Shown here piece by piece: positions 21,850 to 34,300 of a DNA stretch of 64,000 nt. Position numbers and translations under genes: made by a program. Position 1 is the first letter of the stretch. Each line of letters starts with the position of its first letter. Below the pieces are notes generated by a model. It was given only the letters and a program-made list of their open reading frames with translations, ran no database searches and was not told the origin of the DNA. The stretch is taken from assembly GCA_016081115.2 (NCBI GenBank), contig JABTTQ020003423.1, forward strand, positions 124,001 through 188,000, written 5' to 3'. Source of the DNA: Rehmannia glutinosa (lineage: Eukaryota > Streptophyta > Magnoliopsida > Lamiales > Orobanchaceae).

Positions 21850-22040
21850 TTTGCCGACTCTAATTTTAAGGCGTTAGACATCTCTTGGCCGCTTCATTTT
21901 TCTTACAAACAGGTCTCATGTTGTCCTAACTCCTATCTATATCCTGTCTAATTCGCCCAGGGGTTAGCATTGTTTAGGCGCTATGCTCTGATATGTTGTA
22001 TGTCGTCTGCCTAACACTTAGCGGTTTTTAGAACAATGGT
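21850..22040. mobile_element. Diverged relative of the MITE at 2805-3000
   Basis: It ends CTTAGCGGTTTTTAGAACAA and carries TTTAGGCGCTATG words like the copy near 2.8 kb. The left end is poorly conserved and no TSD was recognised. Confidence 0.4.
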
Positions 22041-22081
22041 TATATTATATGGGGGCGTCCACAATTCTCTTTACTTCTCTT

Positions 22082-22106
22082 TATATATATATATATATAT
22101 ATATAT
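22082..22106. repeat. (TA)n microsatellite
   Basis: About 12 TA units. Confidence 0.9.
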
Positions 22107-22888
22107 GTGATATTATTATTTCAAATCGTAATATAATCCACAGTTTCAAGTCAATATAAGTGTTTTTTTTTTGTTGGTTTGGTTTCCGAAACACATTATG
22201 GCACATTCAAGTACAAGATTCATTTCAAAGTAGTAGTCATCCCAACGGTACCAAGACTTTTGCATTTATACAAGAAATTATTAGATTTGGTTAAATTCGT
22301 ACAATTTCTTTCTTATGACTTTGTATTTTCAATACTAAATATAAGCAAACTAGACCTCATTTGTCAAAATAAATAAACCTTCATGTTTGCAAGAATGATA
22401 CTCAAAGAAATCGGCTTGTACTGGGCTTAGGCACTGTTAGCCCAACTCAGAGTTTGGCCCATTTAAAATTAACGAAATATGAACAATTGGGGAAAAACTT
22501 ATCCTGGCCCGTTCCAATGCACCCTGCTTTTGGCAATACTAGTTGTCCACCCGTGCAATGCACGGATGATCTATTGAATAAATGTAATTTTAATATTTAG
22601 TTGTTTTAATCAATTAAAATGTAAAAAGAAATTAATTTGATTGTATCATAAACAATGAAAAACCTCTCTAAAACTATAATAATAATACGACAAATTGTAT
22701 AAGCCAAATAAAAAACAATATAATAATATTAAAACTAATCCTTATAAATATAGATGAAAACTACAAATACGAACAGAAGAAATTACCGACACATACCGAA
22801 AATTATATAAATACCCACTAAAAAACATATTAGATAAAAAACACAACAAATTATATTGACCCAAATACTCAAATTAATATTTAAAAGT

Positions 22889-23279
22889 GAGCAAGTCTCT
22901 TGTGAGACGGTCTCACGGATCTAAATCTGTGAAACGGACCTCCTAAGGGCTCCATCTTGAGAACATGAACCATGAAAAAAATTTTAAAAATAATAATGAA
23001 CCATGAAGAAACAAAAATAAACCCTAAAAACACGAACCATGAAGAATAAACCCGAAAAAAAAATAAACCCAGAAAATAAAAAATAAACCCTAAAAAAAAC
23101 TAAAAATCCAAAAAACTCAAATCAATTAAAAATAAACCCAAGAAACAAAATAAACCCTAAAAAAATAAATATAAACCCTAAAAAAAATAAAATCTAAAAA
23201 AAAAAACCTTTAAAACTTTATGTAAAGGTTCCGTCTCACGGATCTAAATCCGTGAGACCGTCTCACGCAAATTTTTGCC
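22889..23279. mobile_element. Mutator-type MITE (copy 2), 9-bp TSD TTTAAAAGT/TTTAAAAAT
   Basis: Near-identical in layout to 16435-16851: starts GAGCAAGTCTCTTGTGAGAC, ends CGCAAATTTTTGCC, with the same AAATAAACCC-rich core. Flanking 9-mers (22880-22888, 23280-23288) differ at one base. Confidence 0.85.
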
Positions 23280-23881
23280 TTTAAAAATTGATTTAGTAAA
23301 TGAGATGTTCGCTTCTCCTTCTTTTCCAAAAACTGTAAGCCATTATTTTCCCTGCACAATTATTGGTAGAGTTTATACTTTCTTTGGTTTTTTAACCGAG
23401 GTAGAAAGCCGAAAATTTTGTAATAGAAAGCCAGAAAATGGAATTAAAATTTATATATTACTTTATTTACAATTGAAAATATGGTTGGATTGGAATATTT
23501 TTTCCATCAAAAAATAAGACCATGAAATAAAATAATATATTTATTTTGTGATAAATATAATAATTGGATTGGAAATTTTTTAATCATTCGTTGTGCATAA
23601 AGTAAGAAGATTTGAAACAACCTAAATGCGATTAATAATTTATTAAGTTCGATGCAGCAATCAATGCTTGCTGCTTTGCCAACAAAAAAAAAAATCAAAA
23701 TGAAGCTATTAATGATGAACTGTATGGCACAAAGTAAATTGTCAAATCAATCATGCAACAAATTTTTATAGACATCCCAATTCCCAAACAACAGATAGCA
23801 AAGTTAAATCAGTTTTGACTGTATGACTGGTAAACGATCTGAATGCGTAATATGGATTGAGAACCTCTTGTGCTCATTTTT

Positions 23882-23981
23882 AAAAAATAGTAGTAATTAA
23901 GAAAAAATAGTAGTAATTTAAAACATGAAATTATTAATGTAAAAAATAGTAGTAATTAAGAAAAAATAGTAGTAATTAAGA
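23882..23981. repeat. Short tandem words AAAAAATAGTAGTAATTAAG, four copies
   Basis: Two pairs separated by about 25 bp, within the Helitron. Confidence 0.7.
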
Positions 23982-24383
23982 ACTTATATTTGTACAAAAC
24001 AAAACAATTATAAATACAAAAACAAAAATAATGAGTGTACCAACATAGTTGGGTATCATGAAATACACATCCAAGCTAAAAATGTCCGAGTCGTTTCCAT
24101 ATGGACCATCAAAACCAATCTTGTATTGTTTTTAAGCTTACCCACAACACAAAAAAAGTGCAACTAATGTACAATAAATTCTGTAGTTATCTCCCTCAAA
24201 AAAAAAAATTCTGTAGTTATCGAGCAGACTGACACAGTTCCCATAAAGCAGTATATATTCACACGGTAAATGACAAACAATTATTAAAAAAAATAAAGCC
24301 AGAAAATATTCCTGAATTGAAAACTTCATTTTGGCGGGATTTTTCCCAAAATAGCACTATCCTGCTTTTATATATTATATAGA

Positions 24384-24587
24384 TGTGTCGACTATTCAAC
24401 ATTCCATCTTTAAGCCCATTACTTCTCCATCATGTTATGTGATTATGTTTGTTTCAATTTTTTTTTTTAATAACAATTTCATTCTCTGTTTTTTTTTTCT
24501 TTTCCAAATGATAGAAATTGATTGAAAACTAAAATAGAAACTTACAACCATTGTCAATTGATAGAACCTCTTTGCACAAACAATTGT
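24384..24587. other. Target DNA left of the 37-kb nest
   Basis: AT-rich, with T runs near 24460 and 24491. On the minus strand the part after the nest continues into a transcript-like stretch ending in an A run, which could be a LINE or other retroposon tail. Confidence 0.35.
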
Positions 24588-25167
24588 TGTAAAGCCCCAG
24601 AAATTTGGAGCCGCTACCCAACGGTAACTTACGCCAATACTCCCATTTGAGAATATAATCCATCAAATAATTGAGTAATAATAATAATAATTCTCGGATA
24701 GACATAGTTCTTCATAAACTCTCGTAAACAGAGTCAATAGTCGCAGCGGAAAATACTATTACAATCCATTTGTCTAATCGAAAGAGGTCTTATGTCTCTC
24801 TATTACATTAAAAATAGTAATTGTTCATAAACGAATAATTAAGGCTAGATCGACGAATTAAGTCTAGGGATTAACCCGTCGCTTGGTCGTCTTCGTTGGT
24901 GTCCTCATAATATGGTGGATCATCAGTTGGCCGTTGAAAAAGGTGGGGGTGAGACAAAAATTCTCAGTGGATGGGTGATCGTGTGTAAGTGTGGCTTATA
25001 TAGATGCGGGGAAAGCTTGATTATATGAAGAATGCATGATTCATGATGCGTCGTCACACGCGATTCACAAGCAACATAGTATTCAAAATAATATAGCTTT
25101 ATATAGTTTGATGAAAATAGTTCATGGTCATTCAAGCACTATGAATGCGTTGCAAATAGTTCACGTA

Positions 25168-25341
25168 GTGGTTGCGTACGGAGTGTAACGCCAACCCACT
25201 CCGTACGCAACCCAAACAAGTAATGGTTGCGCACGTAGTGTGACGCCAACCCAAGCAAGTAATGGTTGCGTACGGAGTGTAACGCCAACCCAAGCAAGTA
25301 GTGGTTGCGCACGGAGTGTGACGCCAACCCAAGCAAGTAAC
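25168..25341. repeat. 39-bp tandem array with a perfect 14-bp hairpin
   Basis: Units of GTGGTTGCGTACGGAGTGTA plus ACGCCAACCCAAGCA begin at about 25168, 25223, 25262 and 25301. The first unit is longer and contains TTGCGTACGGAGTG and its exact complement CACTCCGTACGCAA. Because 39 is divisible by 3, three long minus-strand frames run through the array; they are repeat artefacts. Confidence 0.85.
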
Positions 25342-25800
25342 ATTGGAACCGTGTGGATCAGACAACGATTCCTCCGTTCTACCTTATGACTCCCTAAGCA
25401 AGTTTGGCACAAGGCCCATGTCTACATTATTACTACCCAGGCGAGACTACTCCAACGATTCGGCTTGCAAGGCCCAGAGTGTCATAATCATGATTATACC
25501 CAAACTACGACCCGCTTCCCTTGGTCACTCCGTCCTCAGTTGTGGGATTAGGACGATGGGGCCGGAGAGTGGAATAGCAGCCGAGCTGCCCGATTCCATC
25601 CCGACGTATCCATTCCGATTGTGACCAAATTGACTCAAGCACAATTAGATTCACGAAGTTCATATCATATTAACAAGATAATCAAGTAAAGAAACATGAC
25701 GATACATATAAAAAGCATTACAAGATATCAACAAGTTAAGTTTAATTTTGTCCAAATGCGAGGAAATCGCCACGCGTAGTGCGTATAGTCCAGGTATTTT

Positions 25801-27508
25801 TGATGACTCAAAAGCTACCTTTAAAACCGTAGGCAAGTGCACCTATCGTTTTATAGTATAGATTATTGAGTCAAGTGTCATTACCACGAGGATTATAAGT
25901 ACTAATAATTACCGTCTCTTTGTTATTTAATCTAACAATTTTGAGTTTTTGTTTGATGAAAAAGGAAAACAAATTATAAATTGTAAAAATGAAGGAAGAT
26001 TTGTAAAATAAGAAATCAAGAGATAGAAATGTGTTTGAATGTAAATCCTCAGAATGTTTTTGTGATTTGACAAGTTAAAAATACAACCATAAGCCCTTAA
26101 GCAAAAACCAACCTCTTTTAATAAAATCTCATGTTATGTGGACCGTAGAAATTCCGATTTAAATTAATCCCTTTCTCAAGGCGAAAAACTCCTAATCTCA
26201 AGTTGATTAACCGAAATCTCTTTCTAGTTAAAACCCCAAGATTGCATTATAATGATTTATGAATTTCCATATTAGGTTTGACCCTAATCCGGAAGATTTA
26301 TGTCGTCTATATCTAGGATTGCATGCAACTCTTTTCACTTATACAATTTCTTTTTCACCATAAATCTTTCGATTACCGATGAAGAAAAGATATCAAATTA
26401 ATATACCGGAAATATTAACTCGAATGAGATAAGCATGATATAAGTGAATCACACAAGACATGAGAATTTTATTAAAAACATACACACCTTAATCACAAAT
26501 CCATTCTAGAGTTCATTACATTCAAACACTAGGAGTTTTAGCTACACATGCTTTTGACACAAGAATAAATTACACAAGAAGATGTAAACATTGTAGACAT
26601 GGTGTACTTATCTTTATCAAAATCTCAATTGACTTGATGATGTTGCTCAAGCCTTCTTCCCCAATGTTGCCTCAAGCTTACTCCTCCAAGACCTCTTGAT
26701 CCCAATTCCACTCAAAATGTTAAACACTATGAATCTCTCTATGAATGAATATTACATGAATGATTTTCCAACTCAAACTCCTGGCTTTTATATGCACCAT
26801 CTTGTGAAATACCATATTAACAAATGGCCCATTTCCATGCTTGTTAGTTGAATCATTGTGTGCACATTCATGGTTGAGTTGGTTGAATCATTGTATACAC
26901 ATGATGATTGAGGGAATATGGGGACATGTTGCGACAAAATTGGGTGTTAAAGGTGTATAAAAGTGGTCAAAAGGCTTGGTAGGTGAGTTTTCCATAATTT
27001 TCACATGGAAAAGTTGCAAAAGGGTCCGGACACGCCAGTGTCAAAGACGGCCAGGCCGTCTTTGCACAAAATCTTTGGAAAATTGCACGACACGGCGTGT
27101 CGTGTGACACGGCCAGGGCGTGTTGTGCGACACGGCCGTGTTGTACAACACGGCCAGGCCGTGTTCGGCCTGTTTTGTGCGATTTTTCCTCCTCTTTTGA
27201 TCCCCTTCAACATGGCCGTGTTTGGTGACACGGCAGCGTTTTGGACCCTTTTTCCAATTTTTATCCAATTTATTTCCTTTTTTTGAACATGGCCATGTTA
27301 CTTGACACCCCAAGTCACGTTGAGTGATTTTCTTGCCTTTTTCAAGTAATATTGGCTTCACATTGCTCCAAATTGCTCCACCTATAATGTTAAACACATC
27401 ACACTATGAAATGCTACGAAATACTTGAGAAACTATGATTTTTCTAACAAAACAATTCAAAAACTATTGAATTAATAATATAAAATATGTACAAAATGAC
27501 ACTTATCA
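25801..27508 (-). repeat. 3' LTR of the Athila-like element
   Basis: Minus-strand termini are TGATAAGTGTC and GAGTCATCA. A TATA box GCATATAAAAGCC lies near 26784-26796. It holds a cluster of palindromic GACACGGCC/GGCCGTGTC words (27030-27230). On the internal side a purine-rich AGTTGGAGGCGGTT (PPT) precedes it. Confidence 0.9.
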
Positions 27509-28429
27509 AACCGCCTCCAACTTGGAAATTTTGCTTGTCCTCAAGCAATTTTTAAAAACAGAGAGATGGGTTGAAAACAAAAAAAGAGATATCTATTTTC
27601 ACAATTTCGACATGATTGAAGTGAACTGCTAACCTTTTCCTTCCCAATTAAGTCAATCCATCCGTTTTTCAAATCAACCAATTTGTTAAAAAGAGAGTGA
27701 CTTCAATAATTGGAATCTTTCAAAACATCACAGTTGTCATATCACGAAAAATTTGTCGTTCATATGCTTAGATTAAATACAAAAATGCAATGATAAAAGG
27801 AGAAGTTCAAAACTCGGGTCTTTTCAATTTTTTTTTTTTTTTTTTTTATATTGCAAATATAATTATAAAATCAGGACATTTTTTAGGCAAACTTCCACTA
27901 GGTTTAAATTTTGAATGTCTTTTCAAAAACTCCTAGGGTGGTGTCCCATATTCATATTTGTGTCGTCGTTTTACGTAAGAGACAAACATGGGGCTCATGA
28001 ATGCTCCTAGTTACTAAGCAACAACAAACAGATGAATATAACCTCGAATTGTCCCTTTATATAACAGTATTAGCACAATTTTTTTTTTTTAAACCCGAGT
28101 TATGGTTTCTCTAGTGATCATGACACAAAGTATCTAGATTTAAGCAAAGTCCAAGCTAACTTCATGACATTAAACTCTTTTGGCCAAATTCATCCTTTTA
28201 CTAGAGTCACGCAGTTTAAAAATATTTTGGCAATTTGAGTTTTCAAAAGATGACTTTTTCGGGATAAAAATGGTCATAACCAATCCACAACTAACCTATC
28301 TAATTGTAAAAAAAATCACCTCATGTTTGTTTGCAAGGTATTGATAAGGTGCGTAAAAAAGAAAACGAAATATCCACAAAGAAAGCTAAAACACGCAAAG
28401 CTAAAGAAAATAGTTCAAATCAGCGTTCT

Positions 28430-29976
28430 AACAAATCTCGCCACCCCCAACTTCAAGGGTCACATTGTCCCCAATGTGAAGAGGAGATGGGATACAAAAT
28501 GGAGCAAAGGAAACAAAAACTAAGACAAAGACAAATACGACCTTATGACGGTGGTGGGAAGTGTCCTTGAGAGAGATGCCATTGATGGAGTTGAGATAAA
28601 AGGGCATTTTGTTGTTGTTGGTCCTCTCGAATATCCCTAATGACGCCAAATTGCTGCTCCATCATTTGTTGTTGACGGTCAAGCATATTCTTTGGCGTTC
28701 GAGCATCGTTTGTTGATATGATAGCATGTCTCTTTGGTGTTGTTGCTCTGTAGAATAGCTTGAAGATTGACTTGTTCATGTGGTGGCGGTGGTGGTGGTG
28801 GGTGAGATGAAGTAGTATGGGATGGTGAACCCCTTGGAGGAGATGGGGATTCGGGAGCATCATCCTCTATGGGAGGTAGTTCGAGGCGTGTCATCCTCCG
28901 GATTGTGTCGCATACCCATCAACCAATTGTCACGATTACGAATTGTAGTTCGTGTAGGGTCGAGGAAGTAATAGTCGTTGGGATGTATGTCGAAAAAAGC
29001 AAGCAAAATTGATCATTGATTCTTTCAATTAATTTTATAGCAAAGTACATACCTCGAGATCAATACGATTGCTTCCTCGCTGCTTGTTGTAAATCCGTTA
29101 AGTCATGCTCGAAGTGAAGAGCAATTGGAGTAATTAGGCCTCCAACAAGGATTTTACTACAATCGCCCGCCCGACTTTACGAAAATGGCGTGCTAAGTGA
29201 GACCCGGTGTCAAGGTGTTTGCCATAGACCATAGCCCATAAAAACAATAGCTCGTCCTTCCTCAAATTCCCGTCACTTTCCCCTACCTGCGAAAAGTGTG
29301 CTAGCCATCACACGATGCATATAACGAAAACAAGGGTTTATTACGCGTGATACTTTAGCACGAGAAGCAACATAGTCATATGAAGGAGCTATTTCATTCC
29401 AAAACCGCTGTGCATTAAAGTCGCTAGGAAAGCGTCTGTTACCATCAATTGGAAGACCATATATTTGATTGAAGTCGGCAAGAGTCAATGTATACTCTTG
29501 ATTGAACAAGCGAAAAGAGATGAGGCCGTCCCTAGCATGAGTTCCCGTGAGGATTTCGGCGTTAAATGAGCTAAGGAATTCCAGTGTGACGCGCTCATAA
29601 GTTGGTGCTTTCGCACCCATGAATTGTCCCCACCCAACTTGTTCAAACATCCAATCAATATCTTCTTGTAGCCCAAGGGTCTCTAATGTCATGGCGTCCG
29701 GATACCTGGTGTTGTGCAATGGTTTACTCAACAATTGTTGATATCGGGTTGCTTGCTCGTCATCCCGGAATAGAATGCCATGACGATTACTTGGTGGATT
29801 AGCCCGGGAGGGGCGGCGAGAGCCAGAGGGTCCCCCAGACCCGGAAGGAGCGGTAACTTCGGCCGTTTTGACATGGTAGTCTGAAAAAGGAATTTTTGAT
29901 AGCAACATGCAATACAAGGACAGTTACTATTAATATTTCTTTGAAAACCAACTATCCTATAAAAACCATGCCTCAA
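28430..29976 (-). pseudogene. ATHILA-type ORF (PF03078-like) in env position
   Basis: The minus-strand frame 29917-29273 includes ERVTLEFLSSFNAEI, GLPIDGNRRFPSDFNAQRF and similar segments of the 'ATHILA ORF-1/putative plant transposon protein' family. It is followed after breaks by a proline-rich tail (ESPSPPRGSPSHTTSSHPPPP, about 28.75-28.85 kb). It begins near an in-context splice acceptor TTTTTCAG|ACTACCATG (29877-29891), so it may be expressed from a spliced RNA. The upstream ATG (MSKRPK) is one frame off the domain, so a 1-bp change separates them. Athila elements carry such an ORF after integrase. Its function is not established. Confidence 0.7.
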
Positions 29977-30219
29977 TTAAATTCCCAACAACAACATCAT
30001 CCCATCACCTTCAAGTTCTCATCAAAATAGCAAGTAAGTTACAACAAAGCACGGTTTCCACGCATGATCAATCATATGATTCTAACAATCAATCAATCAA
30101 CAAACGCTCATATCGTTATATTTAGGCAACAATAAACCCTTTCATTCGTTTAGGACCAATTTTGTTGGTGAAATTAAGCAAGATAATTCCAACAATTGAC
30201 TTCACATGATTTTACCCAT

Positions 30220-30367
30220 ACAAATTTCAATAGCCACACCAATCTTCACATACAATACCCACTACAAATTTCAATAGCCACACCAATCTTCACATACAAT
30301 ACCCACTACAAATTCCAATAGCCACACCAATCTTCACATACAATACCCACTACAAATTTCAATAGCA
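30220..30367. repeat. 44-bp tandem repeat, 3.3 copies
   Basis: Unit ACAAATTTCAATAGCCACAC plus CAATCTTCACATACAATACC plus CACT, near-perfect, in the non-coding spacer of the Athila-like element. Confidence 0.9.
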
Positions 30368-30794
30368 CATGGGGCCAACATTATCACCATAAAAATCCAA
30401 AAATACCCTCATCTTCAACACAAATAATTAGGCATAAAAATTCCAAAAATTTAAGTTAAATCAAAAAGCCCTAAATGATAGAAATTTCAAACAATTATGA
30501 ACAAATTGAAAGCATAAAAACAAAAATGATGAAATTAAACACAAAAAGTAACATAGAAAATCATACCTTGAAATAGACACCCACAAGAGAAATCTCCCAA
30601 AAACCCACAAAATTCCCAACAATCAATCGGTAGAAGTGTTGGCAATGGAGAAAAGATGGTGTTTTATGGAAGAATTTGAGTTTAGATGGAAGAGTGAGGT
30701 GAATTTGGGGAAATTTTGGTGAAGAAGAGGGGTTTTAGGGTTTTGAAATGAAAATAATCGAAAAAAGCGCCCAATTCGACCCCTTCCCTGTTTT

Positions 30795-31010
30795 TTTTAA
30801 CCGGACAAAGCCGGTGTCGGGCGACACGGCCTGGCCGTGTTCGGCTGTTTGTTGAAAAAAAAAAATTTGGGCCCGAACACGGGCGTGTCGGGCGACACGG
30901 CCCGGCCCGTGTTCGGGCCAATTTTCATTTTTTTTTTAAGGAAAAATGGGAAAAAAATTTTTTTGACACGACCATGTCGGAAGACACGGCCCGGCCGTGT
31001 TCCGAATTTG
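30795..31010. repeat. Palindromic GACACGGCCxGGCCGTGT cluster in the Athila spacer
   Basis: At least three blocks (about 30810-30845, 30875-30920, 30965-31005), each an inverted repeat built on CGACACGGCC and GGCCGTGTTC. The same words occur in both LTRs of the element. Confidence 0.75.
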
Positions 31011-31399
31011 TAAATTTTTTTGATCAAATATCATCGAGTAAAAAAATGAATCCTAAGTAAAAATTTGAAACCAATTGACACAAAAATCATCGGGTTGCCT
31101 CCGGGTAAGCGCTTCTTTAATGTCGTATAATTGGGTGATTCACCTCTAATTGTGTGATGTATTTGGGAGATCCTCAAGCTTGAGGGAATCTCTATACTTA
31201 TCATCGATGGTGCCCCCAAAATAAAGCTTTAGGCGGTGTCCGTTTACCAAAGGTGCCCATTTCCTTGTGTGTAATTTCGATAGTTCCGTAAGGAAACACT
31301 TGAGTAATGTGATGAATGGCCCGGACCACGGATTTTAACTTACCGGAAATAGGCGAAGTCGGAATTGAATAGTAAACACCGATCACCGGTTGGAATTCC

Positions 31400-34300
31400 T
31401 CGTGTGCTTAATGTGCTTGTCATGCCATTGTTTCGTTCGTTCTTGTAAATTTTCGAATTCTCGTATGCCGAATTTCGCCATTCTTCGAGTTCGTTAATCT
31501 GCAATAACGGTTATTTCTGCACTTGACAAGTCATAATTAAGCATTTTAATAGCCCAAAAGGCTTTATGTTCAAGCTCAACCGGCAAATGACATGCTTTAC
31601 CATAGACGAGTCGGTATGGGGTAGTCCCTATTGGCGTTTTGAAAGCTGTTCTATAAGCCCAAAGGGCATCATCGAGTTTGAGGACCAATCCTTGCGAGAG
31701 TGCCCAACCGTTTTTCCAAAATTCGTTTTAATTCGCGGTTGGACACTTCGACTTGACCGCTTAGTTTGGGGATGATAAGCGGTCGCGACTCGGTGTGTGA
31801 CACCATAACGCTTCAAAACCTTATCAAACTGATTATTACAAAAGTGGGTGCCTCTATCGCTAATGATGGCTCGTGGTGTACCAAAATAGGGTAAAAAGTT
31901 TTTGAGAAAATGCACCACCACTCGAGCATCATTTTTAGGTAAAGCTTGAGCCTCTACCCATTTAGACACGTAGTCAACGGCTACCAAAATATATTTATTG
32001 CCCAACGACGCCGGAAAAGGTCCCATAAAATCAATACCCCAAACATCAAAGATTTCACAAACAAGTATACCGTTTTGGGGCATTTCATTTCTTCGAGAAA
32101 TATTTCTGTTCGTTGACAACTATCACAAGTTTCAACATACCGTTTTGCGTCTTTGAAAAGTGTAGGCCAATAGAAACCCGACTCAAGGACCTTGCGTGCC
32201 GTAGTATTTGCTTGATAATGTCCACCGGTGGGCCCTTTGTGACAATGATTCAAAATGGAGATGGTTTTGGAAGTGCAACACACCTTCGTATGATTTGATC
32301 CGCACAAACTCGGAAGAGGTGGGGATCGTCCCAAATATAATACTTGAGGTCCGAAAAGAATTTCTTCTTTTGTTGATGGGTCATCCCTTTTGGGAGAATT
32401 TTTCTGCAAGATAATTAGCGAAATCGCAAACCAAGGAATATCAATTGAAATTGAGTTAAGGCAAAGAGTTGCTCATCCGGGAAAGAATCGTTGATATGTC
32501 CATTGTGTTGCTCATCGGTGCCGGAGTGCTCAAGCCGAGATAGGTGGTCGGCGGCAAGATTTTCGCACACCCGTTTATCTTTGATTTCCACATCGAATTC
32601 TTGGAGTAAGAGAACCCATCGAATCGTCGTGGTTTTGCGTCATTTTTGTCGAGCAAATAGCGTAAAGCGAGTGATCCGTATAAACAATGACTTTGGATAG
32701 AATCAAGTATGACCGAAATTTGTCAAAGCGAAAACCACTGCAAGTAGTTCCTTTTCGGTAGTTGTATAGTGGGATTGCGCAGATTCAAAGTCTTACTTGC
32801 ATAGTAAATTGGCGAGGAAGTGTTTATCTTTTCGTTGCCCAAGATCGCTCCTACCGCATAGTCACTAGCATCACACATGAGTTCGACGGTTGAGACCAAT
32901 CCGGAGCCACCATGATGGGAGAAGTGGTGAGTTTTTCTTTCAAAGTGTTGAATGCTTGGAGACATTCATCGTTGATATCAAAACGCATCCTTTTCTAAAA
33001 AGCGAGTAAGTGGCGGGCGATTTTTGAAAAATCTTTGATAAAGCACCTATAGAACCGGCGTGCCCCAAAAAGCTTCGGATAGCCTTCAGGCGGGCGGTGG
33101 CAATTTGGAAATTGTATCAACTTTCGCTTTGTCAACTTCAATTCCCCGCAAGAAATTTTATGCCCCAAAACAATGCCTTCTTGTACCATGAAGTGGCATT
33201 TTTCCCGATTAATACCAGGTTAGTCTCTTCGCAACGCGAACAAGGACTTTTTAAGATTTGCAAGACAAAGATCAAATGAATCCCCAAAAACCGAGAAGTC
33301 ATCCATGAAGACTTCCATGATTTCTTCTACAAGCAAGCTCGTCGAAGATGGCAAGCATACAACGTTGAAAAGTTCTTTGGTGCGTTGCACAACCCAAAAG
33401 GCATGCGTCTATAGGCGAAAGTACCGTAGGGACAAGTGAAAGTGGTTTTCTCTTGATCCTCCTATCGGATCTGAAAATAACGACATGCCATCAAGGAAGC
33501 AATAATAGAGGTGACGGATAAACGCGTTCAAGCATTTGATCAATAAAAGGTAAGGGAAAGTGGTCCTTGCGAGTAGCATCGTTAAGTCGTCGTGTCGATG
33601 CAAACTCGCCAACCTATTACCGTTCGCATCGGAATAAGTTCATTCTTTTCATTTGGTACCACCGTCATCCCACCTTTCTTTGGGACCACTTGAACTGGAC
33701 TTACCCAATTACTGTCAGAGATTGGATAGATGAGCCCAACATCTAGTAGTTTGATTACCTCTGCTTTAACTACCTCTTTCATGTTTGGATTTAAGCGACG
33801 CTGAGGTAGAACAACCGGCTTGAAGTTTTCCTCCATCAGAATCTTGTGAGTGCAAAAGGAAGGATTGATCCCTCGAATGTCGGAGATTTTCCAAGCGATG
33901 GCCTTTTTATGTTCCCGTAATATTGCCAACAATCTATCCTTTTGATGAGAAGATAAATTGGAGGAAATAATTACGGGAAGTTTGGCGTTCTCGGCTAGAA
34001 ATGCATATTCCAAGTGTTCGGGTAACTCCTTCAGCTCCAACAGTGGTGGATCCTCAATGGATGGTTTGATATGCCCCACCTGTGAGTTTTCAATCTTTTC
34101 GAACTCTTTTCGTGCTCGTTCTGTTGGTTTGTTTTCCTCCAATGCGAGTACGGATTCCCTAAGAAAGGGGTTTTCATCCGATATACCTGCACTTTGAACA
34201 ATACAAGTCTCCAAAAATTCGTTAGAAATCATGCTTGGTAGAGAGTTGGTTATCTCCATATCGATAAGATCAATAGCAAAACATGAGTCATCTTTATCTA

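Larger units (their letters stand above)
22539..24383 (-). mobile_element. Non-autonomous Helitron, 1.85 kb
   Basis: On the minus strand the 5' end is TCTATATAATATATAAAAGC. The 3' end is the hairpin CCGTGCATTGCACGG, then GTGGACAACTAG. Host bases are A before the 5' TC and T after CTAG, the A/T insertion typical of Helitrons, with no TSD. No Rep/helicase coding sequence is present. A Mutator-type MITE (22889-23279) is nested inside. Short plus- and minus-strand frames within it (for example 23275-23517) have no recognisable domain. Confidence 0.85.

Noticed and set aside
25132..25412. Three overlapping minus-strand frames with repeated WRHT/GVTLR peptides
   Set aside because: They arise from a 39-bp tandem repeat whose length is a multiple of three.
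28430..29976. Integrated virus with an envelope gene
   Set aside because: The ORF resembles the ATHILA family, not a viral glycoprotein, and is part of an LTR retrotransposon with TSD and standard gag-pol.
30220..30367. Regular direct repeats resembling a small CRISPR array
   Set aside because: Units are contiguous without unique spacers, and this is plant nuclear DNA within a retrotransposon spacer.
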